Below, piece after piece: positions 11,201-22,800 of a stretch of DNA of 64,000 bases. Numbering within the stretch: position 1 is the stretch's first letter; every line of letters starts with the position of its first letter. Where the stretch lies: contig OZ038458.1 in the NCBI GenBank assembly GCA_964036195.1, positions 8,631,832 to 8,695,831 of the forward strand, given 5' to 3'. A program made the position numbers and the translations under genes. The DNA is from Sphaerolaimus hirsutus (lineage: Eukaryota; Nematoda; Chromadorea; Monhysterida; Sphaerolaimidae). Below the pieces are notes generated by a model. That model worked only from the letters and a program-made list of their open reading frames with translations, was not told the origin of the DNA and did not search any database.

Positions 11201-13112
11201 GTTAGTAACAAATACCCAGCCAATGAGCTCCCATTTTACTTCCAAAGTGCGAAACATTACTGTCAATGCATTAGCCTTCTCTTATCACCCTATTTAAGCA
11301 CTATTCCACTCCTGAATTCACTTGACGTAACAAATGTTCAACAAGAGGCAACATAAGCAATGAGTAGACATAAATTTTTTTTTGACAATGATCACCTCTT
11401 ATAATGGCATCCCATGGCAGTGGGATGGCTGTAACATAAGTACTGCCACTCGTTTGTTGTACGCTTGTATATGCTGACTCATCACCATACCGGAAGCTTT
11501 CAAAAAAGACATCTTTAAAAAAAGGGGACACGGAAAATGCAAAAACGTAATTACCGGACATTTTTTCAATCTGACAATTCACAAATTCCAATGACATATT
11601 ATATTTACGCAGTGCGATACTGTCTACAGATCAGTGGATGTCTACAGATCAGTGGATTTTTGTTTCACCAGTGTATTTACCTCACAACTAGGGATGAACA
11701 AACAATGTTTTTAACGACCCTGTTTTTTAAAAACAACAACATTTTTTAAATTAAATAAAGCAGTTTTTTTAAAGCTCCCAAATATGGTTATGGGCCAACA
11801 TACATATACAGGTAAATCAGACAGTATAATCGCCAGTACTTTGTGATGTGAAATATAGCCATAGAATGGCTGTGGAGCCATGGGATAGCATTATAAGTGG
11901 TGATTTCTGTCAAAAATATCCATTTTTGTTAACTTGTTACGTATATCGCCTTTTGTCGAATGTTCGCCACTTCAAGTCAAGTTTTGCATGGAATAGTGCT
12001 TAAAAAATGTTATAAGAGACGGCTAAAACATTGACAGTGATGTTTCATACTGTAGAAGTATGTGGGAGCACATTGGCTGGATATTATATACTACACTAAC
12101 ATATTACGGCTTATTATTACACAATAGCATGAACAAATGGAAGCTTTCAGACTTTCAAAATGCCTCAAAACCAATGAAAACAACCACTAATGGTAATGGG
12201 TATGCGAAATTGCACGCTAGCGCGCAAAAAAATTGGAAAATACCTAGTGCATCAGTACAAAAAATTTTGGCTGAAGTTTTACAAAAAAACGGTAACGATG
12301 CCTGTTTAAAAAAACATTAAAAAAGCCGGTTACAAAAACACGGGCCATCTCTACCCCCAACCAGGTGTAACAACACCCCTTAAGCAGCGTTCACACGCTT
12401 TCGTGTGCCGACAAAAAAGTTTGGTGAAAAAGTTCCATAATTCTGGAATTAAGTTCCATATCTGCAAGAAAAAGCGGTGGAGTGTGCTCACTAGTTGAGT
12501 GTACACACATGCCAATTTGCAGATAATTTGAGCATGTCGTTCAAGAATTATAGGCATTTGAAAATGAATTTTAGTTGTCGGTTCGGTTTTTGTTTTGAAA
12601 CCGAACCGACAACTGAAATTCAACTTCAAATGCTTGTAAGTCTTGAACGATAGGCTCAAATTATCTGCAAATTGGCATGTGTGTACTCTTAACTAGTGAG
12701 TATACTTCACTGGCTTTTCGCGCAGATACGGAACTTTATTCCGGAATTATGGAACTTTCTTGCTTAACTTTTTTGTCGGCACACGAAACCGTGTGAACGA
12801 CCCTTTAATTCACCAACACCGAACAGCACTCGAGTCAACAACCGCGGCAGTAATTCGCAAACGGCAACATCATCGATCGGCGACCCAAACCAATACGAAA
12901 CAACCCCCCCCCCCCAAACCAACCCCAATCAACTTGGCGTGCCTGTCCCTCAGCGCGTCCAACTTCCGCATGCCCACCCTGCAAGCGTCCAATCGAATAC
13001 GCATCCTCTCCGCTCTGCCCTGGGCGCCCTCCAACAGGGATCCCGACGCGTTCGCGTCGGACGGGAACGTGCCCTCCATGGGCGAGCGGCACAGGGTAGA
13101 CGACATGGACAT
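2227..13112 (-). CDS. Unidentified 486-residue low-complexity protein, six exons
   Basis: Exons in order on the minus strand are 13112-12924, 9849-9751, 5214-4883, 3862-3661, 3132-2710 and 2442-2227 (stop TAA). All junction phases agree (0, 0, 2, 0, 0), giving 1461 bases. Exon 1 starts MSMSSTLCRSPMEG and contains a charged helical stretch (RAERMRIRLDACRVGMRKLD, then RDRHAKL). Exon 3 is Pro/Ser-rich with PPPLPAAPPPPIKVVMRN. Exon 4 is Ser-rich (KCSKDTLLSYTSESV). Exon 5 ends in an acidic cluster (SNSWSSEDEDC) followed by WEDVKRMLDPNFHLR. Exon 6 has a CVSCGS pair and a Gln run, and ends WKESEDL. GC-rich third positions support these frames over the shadows. The exon 5 acceptor follows a long C tract (G run on the plus strand near 3139). 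The acceptor of exon 4 is the weakest. The ATG at 13112 may be internal if an upstream exon exists. I cannot assign a family; composition suggests a disordered scaffold or signalling protein. Introns hold many elements. Confidence 0.65.
3940..4133. repeat. Inverted-repeat element, GTTGACA family
   Basis: Termini resemble TGTGTCAACT...GTCAACTAGTGTGTGGGCC, nested around a second inverted pair (ATCTGAGTTGAAACAGACCA and its complement). The centre shares the GCAGAGCGAT/AAATGCACAT stretch with the copy at 15003-15193. The element lies in the intron between exons 4 and 3 of the minus-strand gene. Confidence 0.55.
4430..4789. repeat. Inverted-repeat MITE, CAGACCCTGTAAAATGTC family
   Basis: The left end reads CCCCAGACCCCGTAAAAGAC and the right end is its near complement, CAGGGTCTGGGACTGG. 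The interior is repeated units of CTGTAAAGTGTCAAATGTCA. An inner TCCAAATCTTA inverted repeat forms the centre. Other copies are at 22032-22236, 22563-22705, 24578-24794 and 34356-34503. Confidence 0.65.
6431..6931. mobile_element. Non-autonomous hAT element, TIR CAGGGGT, 8-bp TSD
   Basis: The element starts CAGGGGTATC and ends GAGACCCCTG. It is flanked on both sides by ATGATGTG (6423-6430 and 6932-6939), a perfect 8-bp target-site duplication as hAT transposases make. The interior repeats GATAGATAGCTGGGCG units and G runs. It has no coding capacity. It is the same family as the two copies at 45086-46061. Confidence 0.85.
7040..7395. repeat. TA-flanked palindromic repeat, GAGGAAATACGG family
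   Basis: The segment has runs such as GGGGGGTATTTCGAGG and ends TTTCGAGGAAATACGGTG. It shares with the intact copies at 55154-55394 and 60881-61331 the internal phrases TATAAACCCTGTTCT and GTCGAAAAATGCAATAAAAACC. The left end is degraded. Confidence 0.5.
7530..9377. repeat. 1.85-kb foldback element with modular arms
   Basis: The element begins AACACCTTCCCGGACAAGTT and ends with the complement AACTTGTCCGGGAAGGTGTT. Each arm is a series of imperfect ~190-base modules containing GCGAC...CACTACAGGGTGGGTCGCC and an ATATCTCC...GGGGGTG phrase. The centre holds a near-perfect inverted repeat (about 8090-8255 against 8270-8435) built on GCAATATTGAACCTTAA. A GGGATC-rich low-complexity stretch (8520-8850) interrupts the right arm. 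A related foldback is at 27197-29568. Confidence 0.7.
10142..10486. mobile_element. Non-autonomous hAT element, TIR CAGAGTTG, 8-bp TSD
   Basis: The element starts CAGAGTTGTTAAAATACC and ends CGCAACTATG. The flanks are GTATAAAC at 10134-10141 and 10487-10494, a perfect 8-bp duplication. The interior is made of AAGCGTAAGCGTAAATAC units and TACCCGGGTATTTTGG. It lies in intron 2 region of the unidentified minus-strand gene. Confidence 0.85.
10516..11173. mobile_element. Non-autonomous hAT element, TIR TAGGGATAG (core D)
   Basis: The left end TAGGGATAGAAAACGAC and right end CCACCCCTA are imperfect inverted repeats. The flanks CTTGTGTG (10508-10515) and CTAGTGTG (11174-11181) match at 7 of 8 positions. 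The internal core (GAGCTATGGGATGG..., TCGCCTTTTGTTGAAGGTTC, ACCACATTGGCTACATTATATAC) is shared with the elements at 11689, 50021 and 51796. Confidence 0.7.
11689..12353. mobile_element. Non-autonomous hAT element, TIR TAGGGATG (core D)
   Basis: The element starts TAGGGATGAACAAACAATG and ends GGGCCATCTCTA. The flanks CTCACAAC and CCCCCAAC match at 6 of 8 positions. The core matches the copies at 50021 and 51796, including GTGGAGCCATGGGATAGC and GAGCACATTGGCTGGATATT. Its subterminal repeat is ACAATGTTTTTAA-like. Confidence 0.7.
12381..12806. repeat. Long-inverted-repeat element (foldback K1)
   Basis: The left arm CGTTCACACGCTTTCGTGTG and the right arm CACACGAAACCGTGTGAACG are complementary. 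Inner arms carry TTCCATAATTCTGGAATTAA and GTCGGTTCGGTTTTTG at the fold. A diverged relative with the same plan (CATGCCAATTTGCAGA, GTTCAAGA.TTATAG) is at 62019-62435. Confidence 0.65.
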
Positions 13113-14210
13113 AAGAATCCCCGCTAGGTTATGTCCATGTTATTCGAGAGATTATGGTAGGGTGGAATGGTAAATGGCGTAATGAGGATGCGTGAACTTT
13201 CAGATGGCTGGGTTGGAGTTTCGACCGGATGGATGCCTGCGTGGGCGGGCGGACACATTTTTGAACTTTTCAATGACACTTTAAAAAAGTAGTTGTTAAT
13301 AGATAGCAAGCAGATAACACGGCGGCAAGCGGATGTGAACACAACGGAACGGCAAGCGCACAGTGCAGACAAAAAACGACACCGTAAATGCCGACAGCAA
13401 TCGCATGCACAAATCTGCCTCAATAACAACCAGCACACTCCATTTGGTTACGTAGTACAGCGGCGATCGAATAGACTATAAACTGCGCGGCGAAATTCCC
13501 CTCAAAACTTCACGACTGCGCTGCGACTATCAGTGACGGGGCGGCACAAACTGACCACTGTCCACTCGCAACTGCAGTGTATCATGCGCAATGTATACAC
13601 ACTATTTAGGCTGCGCGCAGTTGCGACGTTTTACAACAAAAGAAACGCAATGGACCGTGCTCAGATTGGATTGGCATGCAGGTTGAAATTGTTGCAGTGT
13701 TAAAAGTAGCGAAATCTGTGCCATCCACTATTAAAAAGACACCCTGTAGGCTCTACTGCGAGTATGATACACGACAAAGCGAATATTAAAGTGAAAAGTT
13801 TGCAAACGGCAAATTACCCATTTCGGAGCGACGGAACTGCGCCTTTGCCGGCGGATGCCAAGTCTGCATGATTCTGTGAAAAGCTCACGACATGTGTTGG
13901 AACAAATGTTTTGGCGGATGGGTGAAAATTCATTTAAAAAAGCAGTTTCTCGTCACGAGGTTCAAGTGGATGTAATAAAAACTTTAAATGTTTAAACACA
14001 TATGAAGTATTTACTTTAAAATGGGGGAACATTTCAACGATGTTGATTTCGTTGATTTTTATTGTTCAAAAAGTCTCATGCATCCACATCTTTGTAATTT
14101 GTTATTTTGAAATCTGTTTTAAGATAAGTGCATGGAACAGATTTCAGAGTGAGTATAAATTTTTCATCTATTTCTGGGTGCCCACCTCAGAATCTAACCT
14201 ATGATACCGT

Positions 14211-14627
14211 CATGGCCGTATCCAGGGGGGGGCGGGGGGGGGGGGGGCTGCAGCTCCCCCCTCCCGGGGCGAGACAAGAAAGTGACCGGAAAATGTGACT
14301 TTTTCAACGTCAGCGTAAAAAAATTTGCGCGCAAGTGCGCATTCTTCACCAGACAAGATTTCTTATCATCAGATTTGCTCCATGTGACCGCAAATCGTTA
14401 TAAATACACTCAATATTGTGCTTTTTGCTGTTTTGTATGTATATTTACATACATATACAGCGTTTCATGGCGCTGGCGCCAACGCCAATGGTGCCATGGC
14501 GTAGCGTATACTAATGACGCCAGCGCCATGGCGCCACTATGTAGCTAAAATTTTAGGGCCCCCCCTTGCCGGCCTCAGTAAACAAGCAGCCCCCCCCCCC
14601 CGCTCAAAAATCCTGGATACGTCCCTG
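14211..14627 (-). mobile_element. Non-autonomous hAT element (CAGGGACGTATCC family), reverse
   Basis: Read on the minus strand, the element starts CAGGGACGTATCCAGGATTT and ends GGATACGGCCATG. The flanks are GATACCGT at 14203-14210 and 14628-14635, a perfect 8-bp duplication. It contains G/C homopolymers, the TGGCGCCATGG palindromic cluster and a GCGCGCAAGTGCGC motif. Other copies are at 29924-30363 and 63141-63534. Confidence 0.9.
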
Positions 14628-15002
14628 GATACCGTATTTCTTAGACTTCTTATAGAATACCTCCAACAGAACGGCAGGTAGATATTATGCTGGGAGAGTG
14701 CCAAAACACGGGAGTGTCATATTTGAAAAATGGGTGGTGAGAAGATATAAGGTGTTCAGAACTATAATTTAGGGATAGTCTTCACATTTGGTTTTGTTTG
14801 AATTGACGCTCTGATATAAATATATTCAAGATGTTTCAAAAATACTTTAAAAATACAATGTTCAGATAAACAATCTGTGAAAAAATTGGTGAAAAAAAAG
14901 AATGGCAGCCTTCAATACAACGGCACCTCCAATAGAATGGCAGGTAAAAAAGTTGACGAAAAAAAATCAACAACGCTCTTCTATATATTTATAGAAGGAA
15001 TA

Positions 15003-15193
15003 CGTTATCAATGTTGGCACGCACACAACATAGTTGACACAATATGTGTCAACTCGGCTTCACGTGTCTCAGAGCGATCTCCAAATGCACATACGGCAGT
15101 GCTGAAAAGCATATTGCGGCAAGTGCATCCGGAGATCGCTCGGCGACACGTGGGCTAAAATCTGGAAAGTGTCAACCAGTGTGTGGGCACTAC
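15003..15193. repeat. Inverted-repeat element, GTTGACA family
   Basis: The ends are ATAGTTGACACAATATGTG and AGTGTCAACCAGTGTGTGGG. The interior shares ACGTGTCTCAGAGCGATCTC and AAATGCACATACGGCA with the copy at 3940-4133. Confidence 0.55.
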
Positions 15194-15194
15194 C

Positions 15195-15560
15195 CGGCAA
15201 TTTTTTTCCGTGTGTGGCTGCAAATTTTTTTATTCTGTTTTTACCCAGCTTAATTTCCGTTTTGCAGCCTAATTTTCGTTTTTCCCCCACCTTTTTTTCT
15301 ATTTTTCGGCATGTTTTCTGTTTTTCCACTCATTTTCCATTTTCTGACATTTTTTCCACCTCATCTTTCATTTTCTGGTCCAACTTTTTGTTTTCTGTTT
15401 CAACCAAGCTGGTAAACATGCATGCAGGTTTTTCAATAATTTGTTTCCAGCAAAATTCTGCAATTTTTTTACATTTCCGAGCAAATTTTTTTTCCGTTTC
15501 CGGAAAGTGCAATTATTTTCAAAATTTGCGAAAATCATATTTAATTGGTAGCAATCACCG
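15195..15560. repeat. TTTTCCGTTTT-rich low-complexity tract
   Basis: Degenerate pyrimidine-rich repeats (TTTTTCCGT, TTTTCTGTTTTTCC) resemble the hAT element at 54371-54856, including a shared CATGCATGCAGGTTTTTCAA-like phrase. No terminal repeats or duplication were found, so this may be a decayed copy. Confidence 0.45.
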
Positions 15561-16756
15561 TTGACCTTGCAAAAAATTAATGTTTTATGTTTTGGTGTTT
15601 GAAAATACATGTTTTGATTGCAAAGGCACAGGGTCACTGGTACAAATGGCACCAGAACCGGAGATGGGGCATTTTCATTATTTAGAGGTGTTCCCAAAAC
15701 GGTTCAATGCATTTAATTCCAATTCGACGATTTCAATTGCAATTGCGGCGATGCAGTTATGTGCACATTAAATATTAGGGCGAAGGAGTTTACTGTGCCG
15801 ATAATTACCGAAAGTATGAATATTTACCGTACAGATAGTCTCACTTCACGCTACAACCCGGGTGCACATGAAAAAGTACCGGAAAGGAAAGGTGTTTATT
15901 CACGCGTTTCTCCGTTATACACCCGGCACATGCTGCTTCCACATTTTCACTGTGCGAACATAAAAACTTCCCCGGCTTGCACCTACATTTTTTCTGCTAA
16001 AAATTACATCCAATCCAGATTGAGGGGGCACCAGTACAAAAAATTAGATCTTTATTAGGCACCTATGTCGTCGATTTGTTGCCACCCCGGCCACCTCTAT
16101 GTATATTTTTTTAATTTTTAAATTTGTTTTATACTTGAAAATAATTTGCATTCCAAAAATACATATTGTTTTAGAGGTGTTTTAGTTGTATGGCGTGTAT
16201 ACCAAGTGCCATGGCGCCTTCCCCATGACAAAATGTGACCACCTTAAATAAATTAAATACTATTAACGATACTCCGATCCTTATATGAATGTCTTTATGC
16301 AGAAATAATACACAGAAGAGTCCGCCCCGTCAGGAATTCGTTAAGCTATGGTACACAAATTTAAAAACTTTTTCCAAAATTTTCTTGCAATTAGACAGAG
16401 GACATAAGTAGCCACTGATTATTTTCACCAGGCCTTACGTTTAGTTTGAATTTGAATTGACATTTTATAATATACGCCAGGTTGCCAAATTGATTGAAGA
16501 TTTGATTATGTTAAAAAAATGCAGACGATTCAACATTTTAATCTTTATAAGAAAACAGTCATACGAGTAACAACACCGGACATTTGTATACAGATAGTTT
16601 AGTTATGTAAACTTCATAAATTTACAAAAAAATAAGACAAGATTTTACTACAAAATTATCTTTCCCAATGAATATAGAAATAAACCCAACAAATTCAGAT
16701 TTTCCATGCGAGTTCATCACTCATCTCCTTCAAAATAACGTTGAATTTTTTTGTTA

Positions 16757-17007
16757 TACTCCGCGGACCGCATGCAATTAATTTTCAAATGGGAAACACT
16801 CCATCATGACGTCATTGTTATTTAAATCAAAATTGTTCAAAGAACAAAAACTATTAACGAAAATACATTCATCGCTTGTACTTGACTCCGCCTGTTTTTA
16901 CAATATTTACCTATTTTTATGAAACTGCGTGCATAAGTATCTTGCTGGCGCGTTATCGACTAAATAATAAGTAATTTTGGACGCATAACTTTGCGGTCCG
17001 CAGAGTA
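16757..17007. repeat. TA-flanked inverted-repeat element, GCGGACCGC family
   Basis: The left end TACTCCGCGGACCG and right end CGGTCCGCAGAGTA are inverted and flanked by TA on both sides. The core ACACTCCATCATGACGTCAT and GACTCCGCCTGTTTTTAC recurs at 36197-36396 and 55946-56188. The TA flanks fit a Tc1/mariner-type integrase. Confidence 0.65.
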
Positions 17008-19533
17008 TACACATACCAACTTTTTTCTATCATCACCACAGTCAAAGATATTGATAATTAGAAAATAATGAAAAATAATTAAAACTTTGGCTTGTTCCGA
17101 AATTCCTGAAATTATGAATTTTGTACCAGCTGGGCGGTTGTGCAATTCACTTGATACAAGTAAATAGGTACACAAAAAAGTTATCCCCCAAAAAATTGCA
17201 AGACGTGATTCATTGCAAAACTGGGTATTCAGGAACAGACCAAACACAATTGACAGTCTTTTATTTTTGTAGCTGTCCGATAAATCAGGAACAATTAAAA
17301 TTAGCGAACGCGATTTTTACGCGTTTTTACTGACCAGTAACGGCTAAAATAAAAAAAAATTTAATGCGGCAAAACAAACAAGCTAAGATTATGTGTACGA
17401 GGTGTGGCATATGAAACATTTTTCACAAAACCACACAGAAAAATTCCTAACGCAAAATATTTGGGACAAAATATTGTGAAAATTCCCACCACAGCTAAAA
17501 TTGAATAGCTAATAGGTGATTAATCAAAATATCGAGGGCTGAAACTGTGAATTTGATCACATTTAATCAGCCTGGAATAGAGTAATTTTTCCCCGGAATA
17601 TAAATACGAATGTCAAACTTTAACACGGAAAACGAATTTTTGATTCCTTGTTTCCCATGTCAAAATCTGTCAGAGTCAATGGCGAACCGCACACTCACAA
17701 TTTGCAACATAAATCAGAACGTTTTTTGTATGCAAAGTCTAACTAAAAAACGATAGTATCTTAAACCGTGCGAACTGCACGAAATTTCCGTAGTTTCACC
17801 GTGTTGTCGTAACTAAAATCGTTCGAACCGACTTTAGAGTTAGGACCGGGCGCAACTAAAAATGTTCGAACTCACATTGCCAATTTTGAGTGTGTGGCGC
17901 GGCAACAAGATCGATTTCACGATCAATACAAAAAACAAACATTTAGTACAAAAAGTATATTTTTATGCCGCATTGAATAAAATTGAGACAACACAATGAA
18001 AATTGGAACATTTATATCATTCGCGAGACCTAAAATAAAAAGGTTAAAAAATATTGTGGGCAGGAAGGTTTCGAAATTTTGGGTGTCGTGACGTTTGTAT
18101 CATGTTTAAAATTTTATGAAAATTTACTCTCAGTCATCGAATATTGTAACATTTCTTCGGATACGACGAAACAGCCTGAAATTTAAAATGAGTCAATATT
18201 TATGGCAACATTATTTATTTAGTCACACGTACATTGACGATTAAAGTTTAACCTAAGATATTGTGTGCGGCAGCTATTTAGCGAATGCAATTAAAATGAA
18301 TTAATGTGACGTTTCAAAGGTTTCCCCAAGTTTACAATATCGAAGCGAAATACACAATCCGCTCAGAAAACAATACCTTTACATTGCATGTTTATAAACA
18401 TTATTCGATAGGTATTCGTTTCCTTTCCGGCTATAGTTTGGTAGGCAATTGTTCAAAACTGTTGGTTTACAGTCCCCCCCCCCCTATTCAGTACTGCAAA
18501 GGCAACCGACAGACAGCAAAATGACATTAGTGCAATTCATTAAAGTCTGTATCATGATTGATACAAAGCATGCATGGCTTAGTTTTCATGTATTTAATCG
18601 ACATGCACCTGCATGAATTTGCCGTACAATGTGTGGCGAAGCGAATTAGCATCGCAGTAATTTCACGCTACAAATAGCTTAACCCTTGCTAGGTTAAGGT
18701 TCCCAAAGATAGATTCATATGGAGACAAGGCCATTTTGCGAACCCGAAAGTTACAATTAACTGCCGCACTCAACATCTCAAATAATAAGACCAACTTATA
18801 ATTCATCAAAATTAGACACATGTTTATCATTTTTTTGCAATATTCAGCGAACATTTGAAATATAAAAAATATTTTAAAATTTGTCAAAAAAATCCGAAAA
18901 ATTACCACACACCAGTGCACAATTTCTCCCCAAAAACCCCCACACAAGCAAACCAACCCAAAACGTTCGAAAACGGCCTTCGATCCGAATCAGTAGGGCG
19001 AAGGGCGAGACTTGTCAGGGGCGATCCTTGTCATTTTCCCAAATGACGCCGGTAGCTGGTCGTCCCCGTTGCTGCACGCGGCAATAACATCAAAACGTGT
19101 CAAACGTTTGAACGTGGGACGTGCATGATAGACTAGCGTCGTGGTGTCTTGACGCGCGCGCCACACCAAAAAGTGCATAAATACACGGCGATAAGAAGAC
19201 AATCCACCGTTAACTAATGAGCACCTGATTAGGCAGCGTTGCGACGGCGGGAAATTTGCAGTTGAGTGGGATTTATGCAATGGAATAAACATTTCCATAA
19301 AACAAATTTGAAACACTAAACTACATACTAAGCGCAACCCACGCTAATCCCACGCAACTGCGGCGCATGGGACAACTTAGCCACGAGAAAATACATTCTT
19401 AGTGGCCGCATATGAATGCAATGTAGCGTGGCTGAAGGGCGGAGCTTACCAAACGATGCGTAGCGGCCTCGGCTCGAGTTGGACGCGCTAGTGCGATTGG
19501 GAGAATTCGGTGAGCTACATTCAAACACAGATT

Positions 19534-19722
19534 GGGTCCACACGCACTAGTTGAAATCGCAAAAAAAGTGTCAACTGAATGTCAACTAACACAAAAAATT
19601 AACGGCATCTCACTTAGCAGAAAATGTCACAGTATAAAAGTTATAATGCTCTAACACATAAGAAAGTTGAAATCACATAATTCAGTTGACACGAATTTCG
19701 ACGTCAACTAGTGCGTGAACCC
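19534..19722. repeat. Inverted-repeat element, CACTAGTTGACA family
   Basis: The left end GGGTCCACACGCACTAGTTG and right end CAACTAGTGCGTGAACCC are inverted repeats. The interior holds a second GTCAACTGAATGTCAACTAA unit. It lies just downstream of the STAR gene. Confidence 0.6.
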
Positions 19723-19822
19723 ATCGCAAACAAAAAGAATCGATCGCGACTGTGATACAATTCACTCCTCCGCAAAGCCTACCCTACAGCCTACTCAGCC
19801 TACACCCTACAACCTACTGAAC

Positions 19823-22800
19823 TTAAGCAACGAACAACTGTTCATCTTGATCTTGTGGCGCACCGTCAGCGCCGTCGTCGTCATCGGCGAAGTTGCCGTT
19901 GTCGCCGCCGGCGTCCATCATGTCGCCGCCGCCGCGCTCGTCCTGGTCGTCCTGCCAGCCGCCGCCCTGGCCGCCCACGCCCCGTTTGGCCGCAGCTTCC
20001 TGCCCCACTTGGGTCATCTTCATGGAGACTTCGTCCTCGCGGATCTAGGGGGGTAGGGGGAGGTTGAGGGGTCATTGGCGCTCCACACGGTGGTTGACGC
20101 TACTTTTTAGAAGTCGATTGAGTCAACTCAGAGTCAACTGTTTTAAGTATAACTATTTTTAATTTTTTACCTGTGTTGATTAAGAAATATTGAGAAGTCG
20201 ATTGACGTAGAATGAAAGAAGGGGATTTTTTGGATACATATTGTAAATGGCTCAGAGTCAATTGAATTTTTGATCAGTTTACTCTGAGTTGACGCTAATT
20301 TTGGCGTCAACTAGCGTGTGTGGGACCATTGGGGGGGGGGGGGGTCTGATCTTCTAGAACAAATTTGAGTCTTGACGATAAAATTTTATATCTCTTGGTA
20401 TTGGTATTGGCTGTGTCTTGAAGTGTTTGAAAGACACTGAAAACTAGTGGCAGAACTTTGTGAAGCACCAACCAAAATACAAAGATGGCGTTTGCAGTGT
20501 TGATTCACCATGAATTTAAAAATTCAAACTGAAAAATAACCTCAGACCACTTTCATCCTTCCTAGTGGAATAAGTATACTCGACGGACAGCACACCTAGT
20601 ATGAAAACCCACCATAATTTAATGAACAAAAGCTTGTGATAAATTTTTCCATAGTAATAACGAAATATTATGATGAAAAACTGTATAATTTTTGGTTCAT
20701 TATTCAAATGGGTTATGGTAGGTTTTCATACTAAGTGTGATGTCCGCCGCGTATACGGTTGAACTCAAATTACACAGTTATCGAAGCAGTGAAAGCAACA
20801 AACAGAACCGAAATGGTCGATTAACTTTTTCCCTTCTAACTACGCTTATGCCGTACCGCACAATAGTTAACGAGTCGCGTACTCAACTTGTTAAGTACGC
20901 AACTGTCAACTAAACTGTGCGCTGCGCCTATCGAACCAATCACCACTCCACCCATAAGTACCCACCGGCTGCATAACGGAATACAGGGCCTCCAAAGAGT
21001 CGGCGATCCTCTTGTAGGCGATGTGGGCGGGCGCGGTGCACTCGATGCGCACGTGCAGCTGCTCGCCGTAGTGCGCGTACTGGGGGTCGCCGCTCGCGTA
21101 CAGCGCCTGTTCCTGGGCCCCGTCGCGCGTCGAGCCGGAACCTGGGTTTTGGGTTTTTTGGACGATTTAATGGGGCTGAGAAATGGGTACTGTATGGATC
21201 CACACACACTAGTTGACATCGCAGATTCGCGTCAACTGAATGTCAACTAATTAACAATTTTTTAAAGCATCACACTTACAGAAACAATGAAAATAAAGCG
21301 TCACGATATAAAAAGAAAAAGCCTCTATCACGCAGGAGAGTTAAAATCACAAATTTGCGAAAATTTATGTTTAATTTAGTTTACACGTTGAGTTGGATTT
21401 TGATGTAAAGGGCCCACACATGCCAGTTGACATCGACACCAAAAGTTAACTGGTTCCAATCCCAAGCTTGCGTTTGAATGTCGTTCGTCGGCTCGCCAGC
21501 AAGCTTTGAATCGGGACCAGAACCAGTTGACATTTAGTGTCGATGTCAACTAGCTTGTGTGGTGCCAAACGTGTGGGCAACAGTAAGCTCCTACGCTCGA
21601 TCAACGCACCTTGAATGTAGAAGTGGCATTTGAACGTCTTGGCCATGCCTTGCAGCGTTTTGCCTGCCGGGCCCAAAATCTTCCCCACGAAATTGAAACC
21701 AGGGTGCCTAGCTGCCGGTACGAGAATTTTCTTGACGATTTTCACGGGTTTGTTCTGGTCAATCTCCAAGTAGTCCAGTTCGCAATTGTTCTCGATCCGG
21801 TCACGTTCTATAACAAGACGTTGACAGAAATTAGACACATAAATACATGAGAATCACAAAAAAATGTTCGCCGAAAGTCCACCTAATGCGAGCAGTCGTA
21901 GAGCGTGAGGGAACTCTTCCTGGCGTGGTAACAAAGCCGCTTCCTCCATGCGTATCTGCTGCACGATTTGTGCGTATTGCTGTGCCTCCAATGCCTAAAA
22001 GTGAAATATTTTAAAGGCCATGAATCGGGCTCAGGGGCGCTCCCAGACTATGTAAAATGTCAAATGTTCTGCAAAATATCAAATGTCATGTAAAATCCCC
22101 TGTAACATGGCAAAAGTTTGATATTTTGCAGGGTGTTCTACATGAAAAATCGTAAACGTAGATTTGCTGTCAAATAGATTCATAAATTGGCATTTGCAGG
22201 AGATTTGACATTTTACAGGGTCCGTGATAGGCACCATATAAACAAAAGCGCCGACCTCCTGATAATAAGGATCATAGCCACCACCACCGCCCCCATATCC
22301 GCCATACTGATCGCCATAGCCGCCACCTCCATAACCACCGCCACCCCCTCTGCCCCTGGAGGCGCCCCTGCCGCCGCCCCTCGGAGGTCGGTCGCCCCCG
22401 CCGCCGCGGCCCCTGCCGCGCGGCACGAACGCTGATTGGTTGGCGCCGGTGCCGCGAGACGCGCCGCGGCCCCGATCGAAGCCGCCGCCGCCGCCGCGAC
22501 CGCGCCCGCCGCCTGACAGGGGGTTGATATTGATGGGGGTCGGGGGTACTTTAAGGAGAAAATTAACTGCCCTGTGAGATGTCAAATGTAATGCAAAGTG
22601 TGAAAAGTTCAAAAGTGTTCCGAGGTTTGCCACTTTACGGGGCATTTCAGATGACTTTTGACACATTGCATGACATTTTACATGGTCTGCGAGCGGCACT
22701 GAAAGAGAATTGGTCATTCAGGTCGCGTTAATGCCCGGTAAGTGCAGCCGACATGTCCGGAAAGACTAAAGAATTTAGCAGAGGGTAGCAAACGCGCACA

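Larger units (their letters stand above)
13113..19822. other. Intergenic stretch, no gene seen
   Basis: I see no exon with splice signals and biased codon use here. It holds a hAT copy (14211-14627), a GTTGACA-family element (15003-15193), a TTTTCCGTTTT-rich stretch (15195-15560), a TA-flanked element (16757-17007) and another GTTGACA element (19534-19722). Between 13200 and 14200 and between 17350 and 19500 the DNA is AT-rich, with scattered short inverted pieces and no recognisable gene. Open frames near 18990-19540 have moderate GC but no splice support. Confidence 0.5.

Noticed and set aside
18990-19543. Two moderate-length minus-strand frames downstream of the STAR gene
   Set aside because: They have no domain, weak codon bias and no splice partners. 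They might be UTR or an unrecognised exon, but there is not enough support to annotate.
22079-22717. A continuous 212-residue minus-strand frame over STAR exon 2
   Set aside because: Its ends read through introns and MITE sequence. The splice sites at 22512 and 22256 fit the STAR frame much better.
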